This document shows, piece by piece, positions 50,647 to 59,640 of a stretch of 64,000 bases of DNA. The notes under the pieces were generated by a model that saw nothing but the letters and a program-made list of their open reading frames with translations, was not told the origin of the DNA and did not search any database. A program made the translations under genes and the position numbers. How positions within the stretch are numbered: the first letter of the stretch is position 1; the number at the start of each line of letters is the position of its first letter. Origin of the DNA: Alteromonas confluentis (GTDB taxonomy: Bacteria; Pseudomonadota; Gammaproteobacteria; Enterobacterales; Alteromonadaceae); contig NZ_MDHN01000041.1 of the NCBI RefSeq assembly GCF_001757105.1, positions 186,001-250,000 on the forward strand, given 5' to 3'.

Positions 50647-51557
50647 GATTTATTCCGCTTTTCCAGCATTTTACGATCCATTCGGTAAGCCATTTTCACA
50701 ATTCTGGCCGGCATTAGCCGCATGGTAAGAACACCACAGGCATAAATCAGATTCCAGGGAGTTAATCGCCGTAACGCGCGCATAGCAAATAAACGCGCTC
50801 GGAATTCATTGAGCGACTTTGTGAGTCCGCGGCGTTTGTAGAAATTGTTTACCCGACGAAACTCCAGCAGTCGATCTTTAAGATTGCAAAAAACGATGCC
50901 TTCACTGGCGAGTTGAATCCACAAAAAGTAATCCTGCGTATTCTTCAATTCGGCATCGTAGCGAAATCCCTGACGAAAGACGTCATAGCGGAATGCAACG
51001 GTTGGGTGATTCATTGAACAACGTCGGGGTAATACACGCACGATCTGCGCGTGGGAGGCTGGCATAATACGAGCGCCAACCTTTTCACCTGCCTCGTTGA
51101 TTTCCGTCAATGCAGCGCCTAACACGCCGACTTTCTCGTGATTATTCAGAAAGGAGACTTGTTTTTCGAGTCGCTCCGGCAGGGATATGTCATCGGCATC
51201 CATACGAAAAAAATAGTTCAGACTTAACGCCATCCCCCACTCTATCGCAAAGTTCATGCTCGCAGCCAAACCGACATTCTCGGCGTTTTTGGCTAGCACA
51301 ATGCGACTGTCGTTAGCTGCGGTGTCGGTTAGGAAGGCTGTAATCTCGTCAGAGACGGGGCCATCGATCACAATGAGATAAATAAACGACTGATAAGACT
51401 GGCAAAGCACACTATCAACTGCTTGCTGTAACCATGCTAAACAGTCATTGTGATAAACGGCCATTGCAACGAGCGACTCTACATCTGATGCAATCGCTCC
51501 TTGATGAATAATTGTTGTATTGGCTTTGGACAAAGCAACCGCCGATATCGAAAGCAA
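50643..51557 (-). CDS. Glycosyltransferase family 2
   Basis: A 304-residue GT-A enzyme. MAVYHNDCLAWLQQAVDSVL opens the domain, FRMDADDISLPERLEKQVSFL carries the DxDD motif, and LKNTQDYFLWIQLASEG is the usual catalytic-base region. About 27 residues precede the domain, so a later start is possible. It lies 63 bases downstream of the wecA-like gene in the same direction. Confidence 0.9.
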   Translation of the reverse strand: MLSISAVALSKANTTIIHQGAIASDVESLVAMAVYHNDCLAWLQQAVDSVLCQSYQSFIYLIVIDGPVSDEITAFLTDTAANDSRIVLAKNAENVGLAASMNFAIEWGMALSLNYFFRMDADDISLPERLEKQVSFLNNHEKVGVLGAALTEINEAGEKVGARIMPASHAQIVRVLPRRCSMNHPTVAFRYDVFRQGFRYDAELKNTQDYFLWIQLASEGIVFCNLKDRLLEFRRVNNFYKRRGLTKSLNEFRARLFAMRALRRLTPWNLIYACGVLTMRLMPARIVKMAYRMDRKMLEKRNKS

Positions 51558-51620
51558 AGCTGAAAATAAGAAGCAAACATAGCAAATTTATAACGCTGAG
51601 TCTGCACTAAATATGGGCAA

Positions 51621-52697
51621 TCAGTTTTTCGCGGATGCTCTCATCGACTTCTTAATTGTTCTGATCATTCGCCAAACATTCTGGATCACGTAGCTGTAAA
51701 TCATTAGCAACCCGATGAACGACCAAAACATGACGTATTCAGGAATGGCAAGAATTTCACCCACTATGCCTACGCCGGCGTAACACAGACCAAGGAATAA
51801 GATTGCAGCAAGGGCCTGTCTGCTTGTCAAACCCGCGCGCATGAAGATGTTATGCAAGTGCTTTCGGTCTGGACGAAGCATGGATTGCCCTTTTCGAGCG
51901 CGACGATACATAATTGCCGCCATATCCATAAGCGGGAGCCCTATCAACCAAACCGCTGTGATGGGTCTGAAAGCTGCCGCAGGACCTTGAGTGTGATCAA
52001 CGAGCAACCAAACGATAGTGAGCCCGACGAACATACTGCCGGCGTCGCCCATAAATATTTTGTTGCCTTTGAAGCCTTTCCAACTCAGGTTAAAAGCCAA
52101 AAATGGCACGATGGCCGCCACGATTATAAGCGGCTCCATAATGGCACTACCATTACCAGTGAATAGCAATATGCCGACCACAGTAAGCAAAACAATCAGG
52201 CTCATGCCACCGGCAAGTCCGTCAATGCCGTCGATCATGTTGAACGCATTGATAACACCGACGACACAAACAATTGTAAAGAAGTAGCCAACGATACCTA
52301 GATAGGCTTCTCCGAAACCGAAAATGTTACCCAATGAGGTGATATAATTTTGCGCACTCCACGCCATAATGGCCGCCACACCGAACTGGCACAGCAAGCG
52401 CCCTTTAGCACTTAACTGAAAACGGTCGTCAAGCATACCTAACAGGACAATAAACGCAGAAGCAGTGAAGAATAGCGGGTTATTTCGCATCCACACATCA
52501 GTTGCGACACTGGCCACAAGCACGGCCATAAAAATAGCAACGCCGCCAGTGAGAGGAACCATACCGGCGTGACGTTTACGATAGGAAGGATGATCCACCA
52601 GGCCAAATTGATGTGCCAAAGGCGTCATCACGATCAATAGGATCAACGCGACAAAAAAAGCCGTAAACAGTGGAACAATTTGCAGATAATCAAACAT
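51621..52697 (-). CDS. wecA: Undecaprenyl-phosphate glycosyl-1-phosphate transferase, WecA-like
   Basis: Adds the first sugar-1-phosphate (GlcNAc in WecA) to undecaprenyl phosphate, starting O-antigen or related polysaccharide synthesis in the inner membrane. The 358-residue protein has about eleven hydrophobic segments. The MraY/WecA family motifs NAFNMIDGIDGLAGG, FMGDAGSMFVG and RKHLHNIFMRAG are all present. It heads a minus-strand unit with two glycosyltransferases. The sugar is inferred from WecA, not proven. Confidence 0.92.
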   Translation of the reverse strand: MFDYLQIVPLFTAFFVALILLIVMTPLAHQFGLVDHPSYRKRHAGMVPLTGGVAIFMAVLVASVATDVWMRNNPLFFTASAFIVLLGMLDDRFQLSAKGRLLCQFGVAAIMAWSAQNYITSLGNIFGFGEAYLGIVGYFFTIVCVVGVINAFNMIDGIDGLAGGMSLIVLLTVVGILLFTGNGSAIMEPLIIVAAIVPFLAFNLSWKGFKGNKIFMGDAGSMFVGLTIVWLLVDHTQGPAAAFRPITAVWLIGLPLMDMAAIMYRRARKGQSMLRPDRKHLHNIFMRAGLTSRQALAAILFLGLCYAGVGIVGEILAIPEYVMFWSFIGLLMIYSYVIQNVWRMIRTIKKSMRASAKN

Positions 52698-53084
52698 ACA
52701 AAAAACTATATCCGTTCAGAAATCTGAGTTTGCATTTTCGATTGCTTGAAAAGTGTTGAGAATTGATAGTCGTGATCCATGCTCTGGGTTACATCCTGAA
52801 AAGAATTGACAGTTATTTCGTCAATACCGCCATATGATAATAGACTAAAGGCGAAAAGACTACTGTCTGTTTTATTTCTTCTAAGAAAAACAACTTCAGC
52901 CTTTGATCCAAATAGTCACATCCAACCTATTTGTTGTCGTGTGGCAAGCAGGATTTGAGCCATTCCCTTCAAAACTATGTAATATTGCTAGTTGAATTTT
53001 TTAATCCCACAAGTGTCGGATAACTGCAAATGCGTTGATTTGTGTTATGCTACGGCCCCAGTTTTGACAAGGAATTATTAAGAC
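52698..53084. other. 387-base divergent control region
   Basis: No gene is visible between the wecA-like gene (minus) and the lipoprotein gene (plus). It is AT-rich and must hold promoters for both units; the plus-strand one is listed separately. No clear minus-strand promoter was found. Confidence 0.5.
53043..53051 (+). promoter_or_regulatory. Extended -10 promoter element of the export genes
   Basis: TGT-TATGCT (TGn plus a -10 with 4 of 6 matches) lies 34 bases upstream of the lipoprotein ATG. No clear -35 is seen, as allowed for extended -10 promoters. Confidence 0.45.
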
Positions 53085-53438
53085 ATGTTTAGTATCAGAG
53101 GTTTGAGTACTGGTCTGGTAGGTCTGACGTTACTCCTCAGTGGATGTGCCTCCGCCCCCGAGCCGGTGAATGCAAACATTCCTTTAGTGTCTACAAAAAG
53201 TATTGAGTTGGTTAGCGCTGAAGTCGTATCCGTGCCACAAGGCCAAATTGCTTCCGGTAGCCAGGTTCAGATTAATGGCTCACTGTACCTTGTTGGAAAC
53301 AGTTATCTATCTGCTTCTGGTATGAGTTGCAGAACATTAAAAGCAATGGCCATGACAGCGGCTCCGCGCTCTATGTGCCAGCGCGACGGGCAATGGCAAG
53401 TTCTTTCGCCACTCATTACTCATACTAACGTTCAATAA
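53085..53438 (+). CDS. Small outer-membrane-type lipoprotein of the polysaccharide export locus
   Basis: A 117-residue protein with a lipoprotein signal ending in LLSGC (Cys21). Residues 75-117 contain LSASGMSCRTLKAM and MCQRDGQWQVLSPL, a two-cysteine pattern also seen in other small surface-polysaccharide lipoproteins. It precedes the KpsD-like gene by one base between stop and start, so the two are probably co-translated. Function unknown. Confidence 0.8.
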   Translation: MFSIRGLSTGLVGLTLLLSGCASAPEPVNANIPLVSTKSIELVSAEVVSVPQGQIASGSQVQINGSLYLVGNSYLSASGMSCRTLKAMAMTAAPRSMCQRDGQWQVLSPLITHTNVQ

Positions 53439-53439
53439 A

Positions 53440-55293
53440 ATGGCAACATCTATGTCTGTATTTCGCTCACTCCTCACTTTAACTTCTGCATTAGCAACCA
53501 CAGCGTTTCTTTCTTCTGTTGTTAATGCTCAGTCCATTGCTGATTTACAACAATTAAGAGAACAAGCACAGCAACAAGGTAACAATTCGTCTTCTACAGA
53601 CAGTACCTCCTCGAATGTATCGGTTTCTCCAATGAACATTCCAACCAGCCGCACTTTACCCGGAGCCAGAGCGGAGAGCATGTCGACAAACGGACAATAT
53701 AATCGTTCTTCAAGAGAAGGCATGGTACTGCCTGGTGAACCGACAATTGAAGATGTTTACCCTTATAGCGAGCCACTGAAAAGCCCACCTTTTGCAGCCA
53801 ATTTATTTATCGGCGGGTTCGAATCTGAACGCGCTAACGGTTTAAATGAAAACTACCTGATTGCCCCTGGCGACAAAATTTCAATTTGGATGTGGGGAGC
53901 CGTTAACTTTTCCAATGTGGTGACCGTTGATAATCAAGGCAATATCTTCATCCCGAATATAGGCCCGGTGCAGTTAGCCAATACACCAGCGGGTTCAGTA
54001 AATAGTAAAGTTACGTCGGCTATAAAACAAATTTACACCAATGATGTAAATGTCTACGTTAACCTACTCACTTCGACACCTGTGGCAGTGTATATCACGG
54101 GCCCGGTAATCCGTCCTGGTCAATATGCGGGTTTGGCATCTGACAGTATTCTGTACTATTTGAAGCGTGCCGGTGGCGTAGATTTCACTCGTGGTAGTTT
54201 TCGTAATATCGACATCAGACGCAATGGAGAAATTGTCGCAACAGCCGATCTCTATGATTTCGTCAGGCTTGGCAAACTCCCCGGTATTTCATTCCAGGAT
54301 GGCGACACCATCGTCGTTCGTCCTGTAGGGGACCGTATCACAGTCGCCGATGGTGCGAATAATAGCTTCACCTTCGAATTCAAAAAGGAAGAGCTCATTG
54401 GCCGCACGCTACTAGACTATGCCCATCCTCGCGACTTTATCAGCCATGTGTCAGTAGCAGGCTTACGCAACGATAGTCAGTTTGCTCAGTACCTTAATCT
54501 CAATGAGTTTGCAGAAATTACTCTCAATGCGGGTGATGAAGTCAACTTTATCAATGATCATGAAGCTAAGGTGTACCAAATCAATATTGAAGGCGGACAT
54601 TCTGGCCCCTCAAAAATCATGGTCGACAGAGGAACAAGGCTTAAAGACGTGCTGAATTACGTGCAGGTTGTGCCGTCATTGTCTAACCCCGAGAATGTCT
54701 ATCTGTTAAGAGAGACCGTCGCGGAAAAACAGAAAGAGCTTATCGAGCAATCACTCCAGAGGCTTGAACGAAGCATCTACACCGCGCCCATCAGTTCCAC
54801 AGGTGAAGGTTCAATCAGGGTACAGGAAGCGCAGTTGGTCAGCGACTTCATTGCCAGAGCGAGAGATATCGAGCCTGAGGGCCGTGTTATAGTCTCTGAA
54901 AATGGGGAAGTCGCGAATGTTCTGCTCGAACCAAACGATACTATCGTTATTCCAGAAGCCACTGACCTGGTACAAATAGGTGGCGAAGTGATGATGCCTC
55001 AGGCCATTGTGTTCAATGATGATGCTACCACGGCAGACTATATAGCCTGGGCAGGTGGATTCACACAGCGCGCGGACGACGAAAGAATTTTGATTATTCG
55101 ACAGAATGGTATCGTGGAATTTGACAGCATTCACCACAGCTTGTGGTCTGAAGGTGAAGGCAAGCTGGATATCAAACCTGGCGATCAGGTGATGGTATTG
55201 CCTTCTATAGATGTGAAATCCCTTCAGGCAATCAAAGATATTACCCAAATTATTTATCAGATTGCTGTAGCAGCTAACGTTGCCGTTAACTAA
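53440..55293 (+). CDS. kpsD: Polysaccharide export outer-membrane protein, KpsD/OPX family
   Basis: Forms the outer-membrane exit path for capsule. It is 617 residues with a signal peptide ending near VVNA-QS. The Poly_export domain is at about 148-230 (NYLIAPGDKISIWMWGAVN, VDNQGNIFIPNIGPVQL). SLBB repeats follow (VYITGPVIRPGQY; VQIGGEVMMPQAIVF). The neighbours kpsM, kpsT and kpsE make the ABC-dependent (group 2-like) route likely. The start may be ATG 53440 or the in-frame ATG 53452. Confidence 0.9.
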   Translation: MATSMSVFRSLLTLTSALATTAFLSSVVNAQSIADLQQLREQAQQQGNNSSSTDSTSSNVSVSPMNIPTSRTLPGARAESMSTNGQYNRSSREGMVLPGEPTIEDVYPYSEPLKSPPFAANLFIGGFESERANGLNENYLIAPGDKISIWMWGAVNFSNVVTVDNQGNIFIPNIGPVQLANTPAGSVNSKVTSAIKQIYTNDVNVYVNLLTSTPVAVYITGPVIRPGQYAGLASDSILYYLKRAGGVDFTRGSFRNIDIRRNGEIVATADLYDFVRLGKLPGISFQDGDTIVVRPVGDRITVADGANNSFTFEFKKEELIGRTLLDYAHPRDFISHVSVAGLRNDSQFAQYLNLNEFAEITLNAGDEVNFINDHEAKVYQINIEGGHSGPSKIMVDRGTRLKDVLNYVQVVPSLSNPENVYLLRETVAEKQKELIEQSLQRLERSIYTAPISSTGEGSIRVQEAQLVSDFIARARDIEPEGRVIVSENGEVANVLLEPNDTIVIPEATDLVQIGGEVMMPQAIVFNDDATTADYIAWAGGFTQRADDERILIIRQNGIVEFDSIHHSLWSEGEGKLDIKPGDQVMVLPSIDVKSLQAIKDITQIIYQIAVAANVAVN

Positions 55294-56075
55294 TGGAGCT
55301 TTCGTTTAAAACGCAACTACGAGGATGGCGAACCGTTATCTTCGCGCTTTTTTTGCGAGAGATGCAGAGCAAATTCAACGATAAGCTCGGATTGGGTTGG
55401 GCTTTTGTTGAGCCCTTTATTTTCATTTTTGCGATGTCTTTTGCCCGAGGTTTTATCAGTGGGTCAGACGTCCACTCTGTGCCTATCTTTGTATTTATGA
55501 TGATGGGCTTAATGGGCGTGCAATCCTTTATGACCTGCACAGGCAGTGTACCGAATGCAATAAAACAGAATAAGCCGCTTTATGCCTTCAGGCAGGTTCA
55601 ACCTATAGCAGCTCTTATTACATCAGCGTTTATGGAATTTTCAATTAAATGCGGGGTAATTGTATTAATTGCTTTGGGTATTTATCTGCTTGATCTCGAC
55701 TTTCAGTTAGCGGACCCATTGCTTCTAATAGCTTTGTTCCTTCTGCTATGGCTCTTTTCTATATCAATAAGCCTGATTTTCGCTGTGCTGATTGCCTTTG
55801 TACCGGAAATAAATAAAGTTAAAAATATGCTCAACCGACCCATATTTTTTATTTCCTGTACCTTTTTCAGCTTACAGGATTTTCCTGAAAGCACCTGGCA
55901 CTGGCTAACATGGAATCCGCTGGTACATATTATCGAATTAAGCCGATACGCTTGTTATCCCTCTTATGGAGATGCCGGCGTTTCTGTATCTTTTATTGTT
56001 GAAGTGACTGCTGTATCTCTGTTTCTTGGACTGGCACTCTACCATATCACTTGGAAGAAGATTCTTGCCCGATGA
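55293..56075 (+). CDS. kpsM: Capsule ABC exporter, permease subunit
   Basis: Inner-membrane permease of the ABC-2 type, 260 residues, about six membrane segments. FALFLREMQSKFNDKLGLGW and AFVEPFIFIFAMSFARGFI at the start match KpsM/CtrC/BexB. The ATG shares one base with the kpsD stop. Its TGA overlaps the kpsT ATG (ATGA). Confidence 0.92.
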   Translation: MELSFKTQLRGWRTVIFALFLREMQSKFNDKLGLGWAFVEPFIFIFAMSFARGFISGSDVHSVPIFVFMMMGLMGVQSFMTCTGSVPNAIKQNKPLYAFRQVQPIAALITSAFMEFSIKCGVIVLIALGIYLLDLDFQLADPLLLIALFLLLWLFSISISLIFAVLIAFVPEINKVKNMLNRPIFFISCTFFSLQDFPESTWHWLTWNPLVHIIELSRYACYPSYGDAGVSVSFIVEVTAVSLFLGLALYHITWKKILAR

Positions 56076-56725
56076 TTAGATTGGAAAACCTCACAAAGAG
56101 CTATCCCAGCAAACTGGGACCTCAATACATTTTCCGCAACCTGAATTTTGAATTTCCAACAGAGAATAGTGTTGCGATTCTGGGCAAAAATGGTGCTGGT
56201 AAATCCACGTTGTTCAGAATGCTGGCCAAAAGCGAATACCCGGACAGGGGACGCGTCTTAACCAATAAATCGATGTCATGGCCTGTTGCTTTACAGACAG
56301 GTATCCACCCACAAATGACAGGAAGAGAAAACACCCGCTTTATTGGCAGAATTAACCAGGTGAAATCCCTTACCAAGTATGAGAAGGCCGTGCAGGAATT
56401 TGCAGAAATAGGAAACCGATTCGACCTGCCTGTACGCACTTATTCATCAGGCATGCGCGCTAAGCTGGTTTTTGCTTGCTGTATCAACATAGATTTCGAT
56501 ATCTATCTGATTGATGAAGCTACCTCTGTTGGTGATCCCGCTTTTCGCAGAAAAGCCCGCCAGGCTCTGGTAGAGAAGAATACAACTGCTGGCATGATTA
56601 TGGTCAGTCATGAACTGGATCAGATTCGAGAGTTCTGTACTTCAGCAGTTTTGATAAACAATGGCAGTCTCAAGTTTTTTCCAGACCTTGAAGAAGGCAT
56701 CAGCGCCTACATGGAAGAAAAATAG
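56072..56725 (+). CDS. kpsT: Capsule ABC exporter, ATPase subunit
   Basis: Energises polysaccharide export with KpsM. From ATG 56072 it has 217 residues. Walker A GKNGAGKST is at 38-46, the ABC signature is YSSGMRAKLVFA, Walker B is DIYLIDEATSVGD and the H-loop is VSHELDQI. The short length without a C-terminal extension matches KpsT rather than the longer Wzt. An earlier in-frame ATG at 56051 lies inside kpsM. Confidence 0.94.
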   Translation: MIRLENLTKSYPSKLGPQYIFRNLNFEFPTENSVAILGKNGAGKSTLFRMLAKSEYPDRGRVLTNKSMSWPVALQTGIHPQMTGRENTRFIGRINQVKSLTKYEKAVQEFAEIGNRFDLPVRTYSSGMRAKLVFACCINIDFDIYLIDEATSVGDPAFRRKARQALVEKNTTAGMIMVSHELDQIREFCTSAVLINNGSLKFFPDLEEGISAYMEEK

Positions 56726-56742
56726 TTAAGTGGTTATGACGA

Positions 56743-57849
56743 ATGAATATTAAAGAAAATCTGAACAAGCTGAAAAAAAACAAGATTGTTTTTATTTTCG
56801 CTCCCTGGCTAATATACGCCCTTTACTTAATACTTATTGCTGCCCCCCAGTATGAAAGCGCAAGCAAATTGATTATTAAATCCACCGACGGGGGCAGTTC
56901 TTTTGACCCTACATCACTGCTTGGAGGTTCAATAGCAGGCGTCTCGGGATCCAACGACAGCCAGGTTATAGAGGCGTACATTCAGTCCAACGATATGCTT
57001 CAATTTCTGGAAAGGTCATTACACATCAGTGAACACTACTCATCAGACATGGGCGATATATTCAGCCGCCTCTCTGGTAATCACACTAAACTGGATTTTT
57101 TCGAATTTTATCAGCAGCATGTAACCGTTGAAGTCGACTCGGCATCGTCTGTTATCAGCCTCAGCGTGCGCGCTTTCAGCCCTGAGTTCGCACAGCAAAT
57201 AAACCGCGCAATCATCGAACGCGCGGAAAACTTCCTGAATGAAATTAATAATAATCTTGCGAAATCGAAAATGACTTTCGCCCAAGGCGAGCATCAGATC
57301 GTTGAAGATAAACTTCAGAAGGCCAAACAGGATATTCTGGCGTTCCAGTCTGAATACAACGTGCTCGATCCTACCGCCGAGGGCGCGGTGAGTCAGCAGA
57401 TTGCATTTTCTATGCAATCAACTCTGGCGCAAAAGCGTGCAGAGTTGAACACGCTGGAAACCATGATGTCGCCGAATGCATCCGAGGTTATTAGCCTCAA
57501 GCGTCAAATCTCAGCCATCGAAGAGCAGATGAACGAACAACGTGAAAATCTGAGCAAGCAAACCGGACAGCAATCGCTCTCGGTAACCCAGCAGATGGCG
57601 CAGTACAGCAACCTGCAAATTCAGCTGCAATTGGCTATTCAGGCATTCTCATCCTCCCTGGTATCGCTGGAGAACGCTCGTGTTGAAGCGTATCAGCAAT
57701 TGCAACACCTTGTGACCATTGAATCCCCTACACTGCCAGATGACAATGCCTATCCTAAAATTGTCTATAATCTGGTGCTTTTCGGCGTCATTCTGCTTAT
57801 CGTTTACGGTACTGTGCGTATCGTTATCGCGACCATCAAAGAGCTATAA
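56743..57849 (+). CDS. kpsE: Capsule export inner-membrane protein, KpsE-like
   Basis: A polysaccharide co-polymerase (PCP-3) thought to bridge the KpsMT transporter and KpsD. It is 368 residues with membrane segments at about 13-34 and 340-362 and a large periplasmic part between. Long coiled coils are evident (LQKAKQDILAFQSEYNVLDP; ISAIEEQMNEQRENLSKQ). The AAPQYESASKLIIKSTDGGS start is typical of KpsE/CtrB/BexC. A hairpin follows the gene. Confidence 0.92.
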   Translation: MNIKENLNKLKKNKIVFIFAPWLIYALYLILIAAPQYESASKLIIKSTDGGSSFDPTSLLGGSIAGVSGSNDSQVIEAYIQSNDMLQFLERSLHISEHYSSDMGDIFSRLSGNHTKLDFFEFYQQHVTVEVDSASSVISLSVRAFSPEFAQQINRAIIERAENFLNEINNNLAKSKMTFAQGEHQIVEDKLQKAKQDILAFQSEYNVLDPTAEGAVSQQIAFSMQSTLAQKRAELNTLETMMSPNASEVISLKRQISAIEEQMNEQRENLSKQTGQQSLSVTQQMAQYSNLQIQLQLAIQAFSSSLVSLENARVEAYQQLQHLVTIESPTLPDDNAYPKIVYNLVLFGVILLIVYGTVRIVIATIKEL

Positions 57850-57855
57850 TCGGCC

Positions 57856-57891
57856 AAACGGGCTGGAACCACCCTGCGTTTCAGCCCGTTT
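57856..57891 (+). terminator. Terminator-like hairpin after kpsE
   Basis: AAACGGGCTG (57856-57865) pairs with CAGCCCGTTT (57882-57891), a perfect 10-bp stem 6 bases after the stop. The T-tract is short (TTTATA). Confidence 0.65.
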
Positions 57892-57907
57892 ATAGACTAA
57901 TTATTTT

Positions 57908-57944
57908 CCCAATCCATTCTGTTGTGTATAGTGAATGGATTGGG
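57908..57944. repeat. 12-bp inverted repeat upstream of the peptide transporter gene
   Basis: CCCAATCCATTC (57908-57919) and GAATGGATTGGG (57933-57944) are perfect arms with a 13-base loop. A competing hairpin GGGT-GCTAAA-ACCC starts inside the right arm. There is no T-tract. It lies 107 bases upstream of the GTG at 58051. It could be an operator or a leader structure. Confidence 0.6.
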
Positions 57945-58050
57945 TGCTAAAACCCATCACGCGTAGCGCTTTAGCCAGGCTTAAACACGTTTATGCAGAC
58001 AAGGCAGGCTGCGCGATAACTATAACAATCAGTAAAAATGGAACGATATT

Positions 58051-59562
58051 GTGACAATAAAAACATCTAACGATTCCAGTTTCTTCGGCCATCCAGGGGG
58101 CTTGCAGACACTGTTCTTCACAGAAATGTGGGAGCGCATGAGTTACTACGGTATGCGTGCTCTTCTTGTTCTTTTCATGACAGCCAGTGTGCAAAAAGAA
58201 GGTCTTGAGTTCACTGTCGCAACCGCCGGCGCTATTTACGGCCTTTATACCGGTGCGGTTTATTTTCTTGGCTTGCCGGGCGGCTGGTTGGCCGACCGTC
58301 TTTTAGGTGGTAAACGCGCAGTTTGGTACGGTGGTTTAATTATCTTCGCCGGACACGTTGTTCTGGCCATCGATTTACAAAACCTGTTTTTTGTTGGTCT
58401 CATTCTGGTTGCAACCGGAACAGGTCTACTTAAACCCAATATTTCTGCCATGGTGGGCCAACAGTATGGCGACAACGATGCCCGTCGCGACAGTGGCTAC
58501 GCCCTGTATTATATGGGCATTAACTTGGGTTCATTGATCGCTTATCTGGTCACCGGTTACCTGCAGGAAGGTTGGGGCTGGGATTACGCTTTCGGCGCTG
58601 CCGCTGTCGGTATGGCCTTGGGTCTGATTCAGTATCATTTCACTAATGGCTCACTGGCTGGAGCATCGGTAGAGCCCGCAAACCCGTTTATCGGTGAAGC
58701 TAAGCGCAAAGCGTGGATGGCAGTAGCTGCTGTTATTGCTGTATGTGCAGTGGTTATCGTGCTTGCTCACACAGGTACTATCGTTATAGAGCCGGTATCA
58801 CTGGCACAGAAGGTTGCAATCTTCTTTACGCTAGTATTCTTCCTGTATTTTGGTTACATCTACTTTAAGGGTAATCTCAATGAGGATGAAAAGCGCAGAA
58901 TGTGGGCGTTGTTACTGGTGTGTATTGCATCGGCCTGCTTCTGGTCTGGCTTTGAACAAGCTGGCTCATCATTGAACTTATTTGCGCAGAATTATACAGA
59001 CCGTGCACTGTCATCGGGCTGGTTTGGCATGGATAGCATCCCTACCGTTTGGTTCCAACTGTCTAATGCATTATTCATTATTGTTCTTTCTCCGTTTTTC
59101 GCAGCGCTCTGGATTAACCTCTCTAAGCGCATGATCGACCCTTCCTACACCATCAAAACAGCCATAGGTATTGTTTTCATGGCCACAGGTTTCCTGGTTA
59201 TGTTCCTGGCATCACAGTATGCTGCGCAGGGCTTGAAAGTTGCACCTATGTGGTTGGTGACGACTTACTTCCTTCACACAGTTGGTGAGCTTTGCTTAAG
59301 CCCGGTTGCCTTGAGCGCCGTTAGTAAGCTTTCTCCAAAACGTTTTGCGGGTCAGATGATGGGTGTATTTGTACTAACGTACTCTATCGGTAACATTATT
59401 GCCGGCCTGCTTTCGGGGAATTTCGATCCTGAAAATGTTGAAACGCTGCCTGCACTTTACATGCAAATTGCACTGTTCAGCATCGGTATTGCCATCGTGA
59501 TTGGGTTGCTCAGCCTTAGATCACGCCACTGGGAAAAATCAGGTTTGTCAGAAAAGGCATAA
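58051..59562 (+). CDS. Proton-dependent oligopeptide transporter (POT family)
   Basis: Takes up di- and tripeptides with H+. It is 503 residues with 12-14 hydrophobic segments and starts with GTG. The ExxERxxYYG motif for proton coupling is seen as FTEMWERMSYYGMRALLVLF near residue 27. GTGLLKPNISAMVGQQYGDN, the PTR2 signature, follows near residue 125, and FWSGFEQAGSSLNLFA later. Other members are DtpA and YjdL; the exact type is left open. Confidence 0.93.
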   Translation: MTIKTSNDSSFFGHPGGLQTLFFTEMWERMSYYGMRALLVLFMTASVQKEGLEFTVATAGAIYGLYTGAVYFLGLPGGWLADRLLGGKRAVWYGGLIIFAGHVVLAIDLQNLFFVGLILVATGTGLLKPNISAMVGQQYGDNDARRDSGYALYYMGINLGSLIAYLVTGYLQEGWGWDYAFGAAAVGMALGLIQYHFTNGSLAGASVEPANPFIGEAKRKAWMAVAAVIAVCAVVIVLAHTGTIVIEPVSLAQKVAIFFTLVFFLYFGYIYFKGNLNEDEKRRMWALLLVCIASACFWSGFEQAGSSLNLFAQNYTDRALSSGWFGMDSIPTVWFQLSNALFIIVLSPFFAALWINLSKRMIDPSYTIKTAIGIVFMATGFLVMFLASQYAAQGLKVAPMWLVTTYFLHTVGELCLSPVALSAVSKLSPKRFAGQMMGVFVLTYSIGNIIAGLLSGNFDPENVETLPALYMQIALFSIGIAIVIGLLSLRSRHWEKSGLSEKA

Positions 59563-59596
59563 TCGGGTTTTCACCTGCAAAGCAATCCCATACAAT

Positions 59597-59631
59597 AACC
59601 GCCATAACTCATTTGTTAAGGCGGTTTTTTT
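59597..59631 (+). terminator. Rho-independent terminator after the peptide transporter
   Basis: AACCGCC (59597-59603) pairs with GGCGGTT (59620-59626) followed by a T-tract to 59631. It ends only 10 bases before the next start codon. Confidence 0.85.
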
Positions 59632-59640
59632 GTAGCTGCT

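Noticed and set aside
52822..52842. GGCGGTA on the minus strand upstream of wecA, resembling an ops/JUMPstart element for RfaH
   Set aside because: Only the first seven bases match (GGCGGTATTG instead of GGCGGTAGCG) and no 39-base JUMPstart context was seen.
54811..55248. 145-codon minus-strand frame
   Set aside because: Shadow of the kpsD coding sequence with no supporting features.
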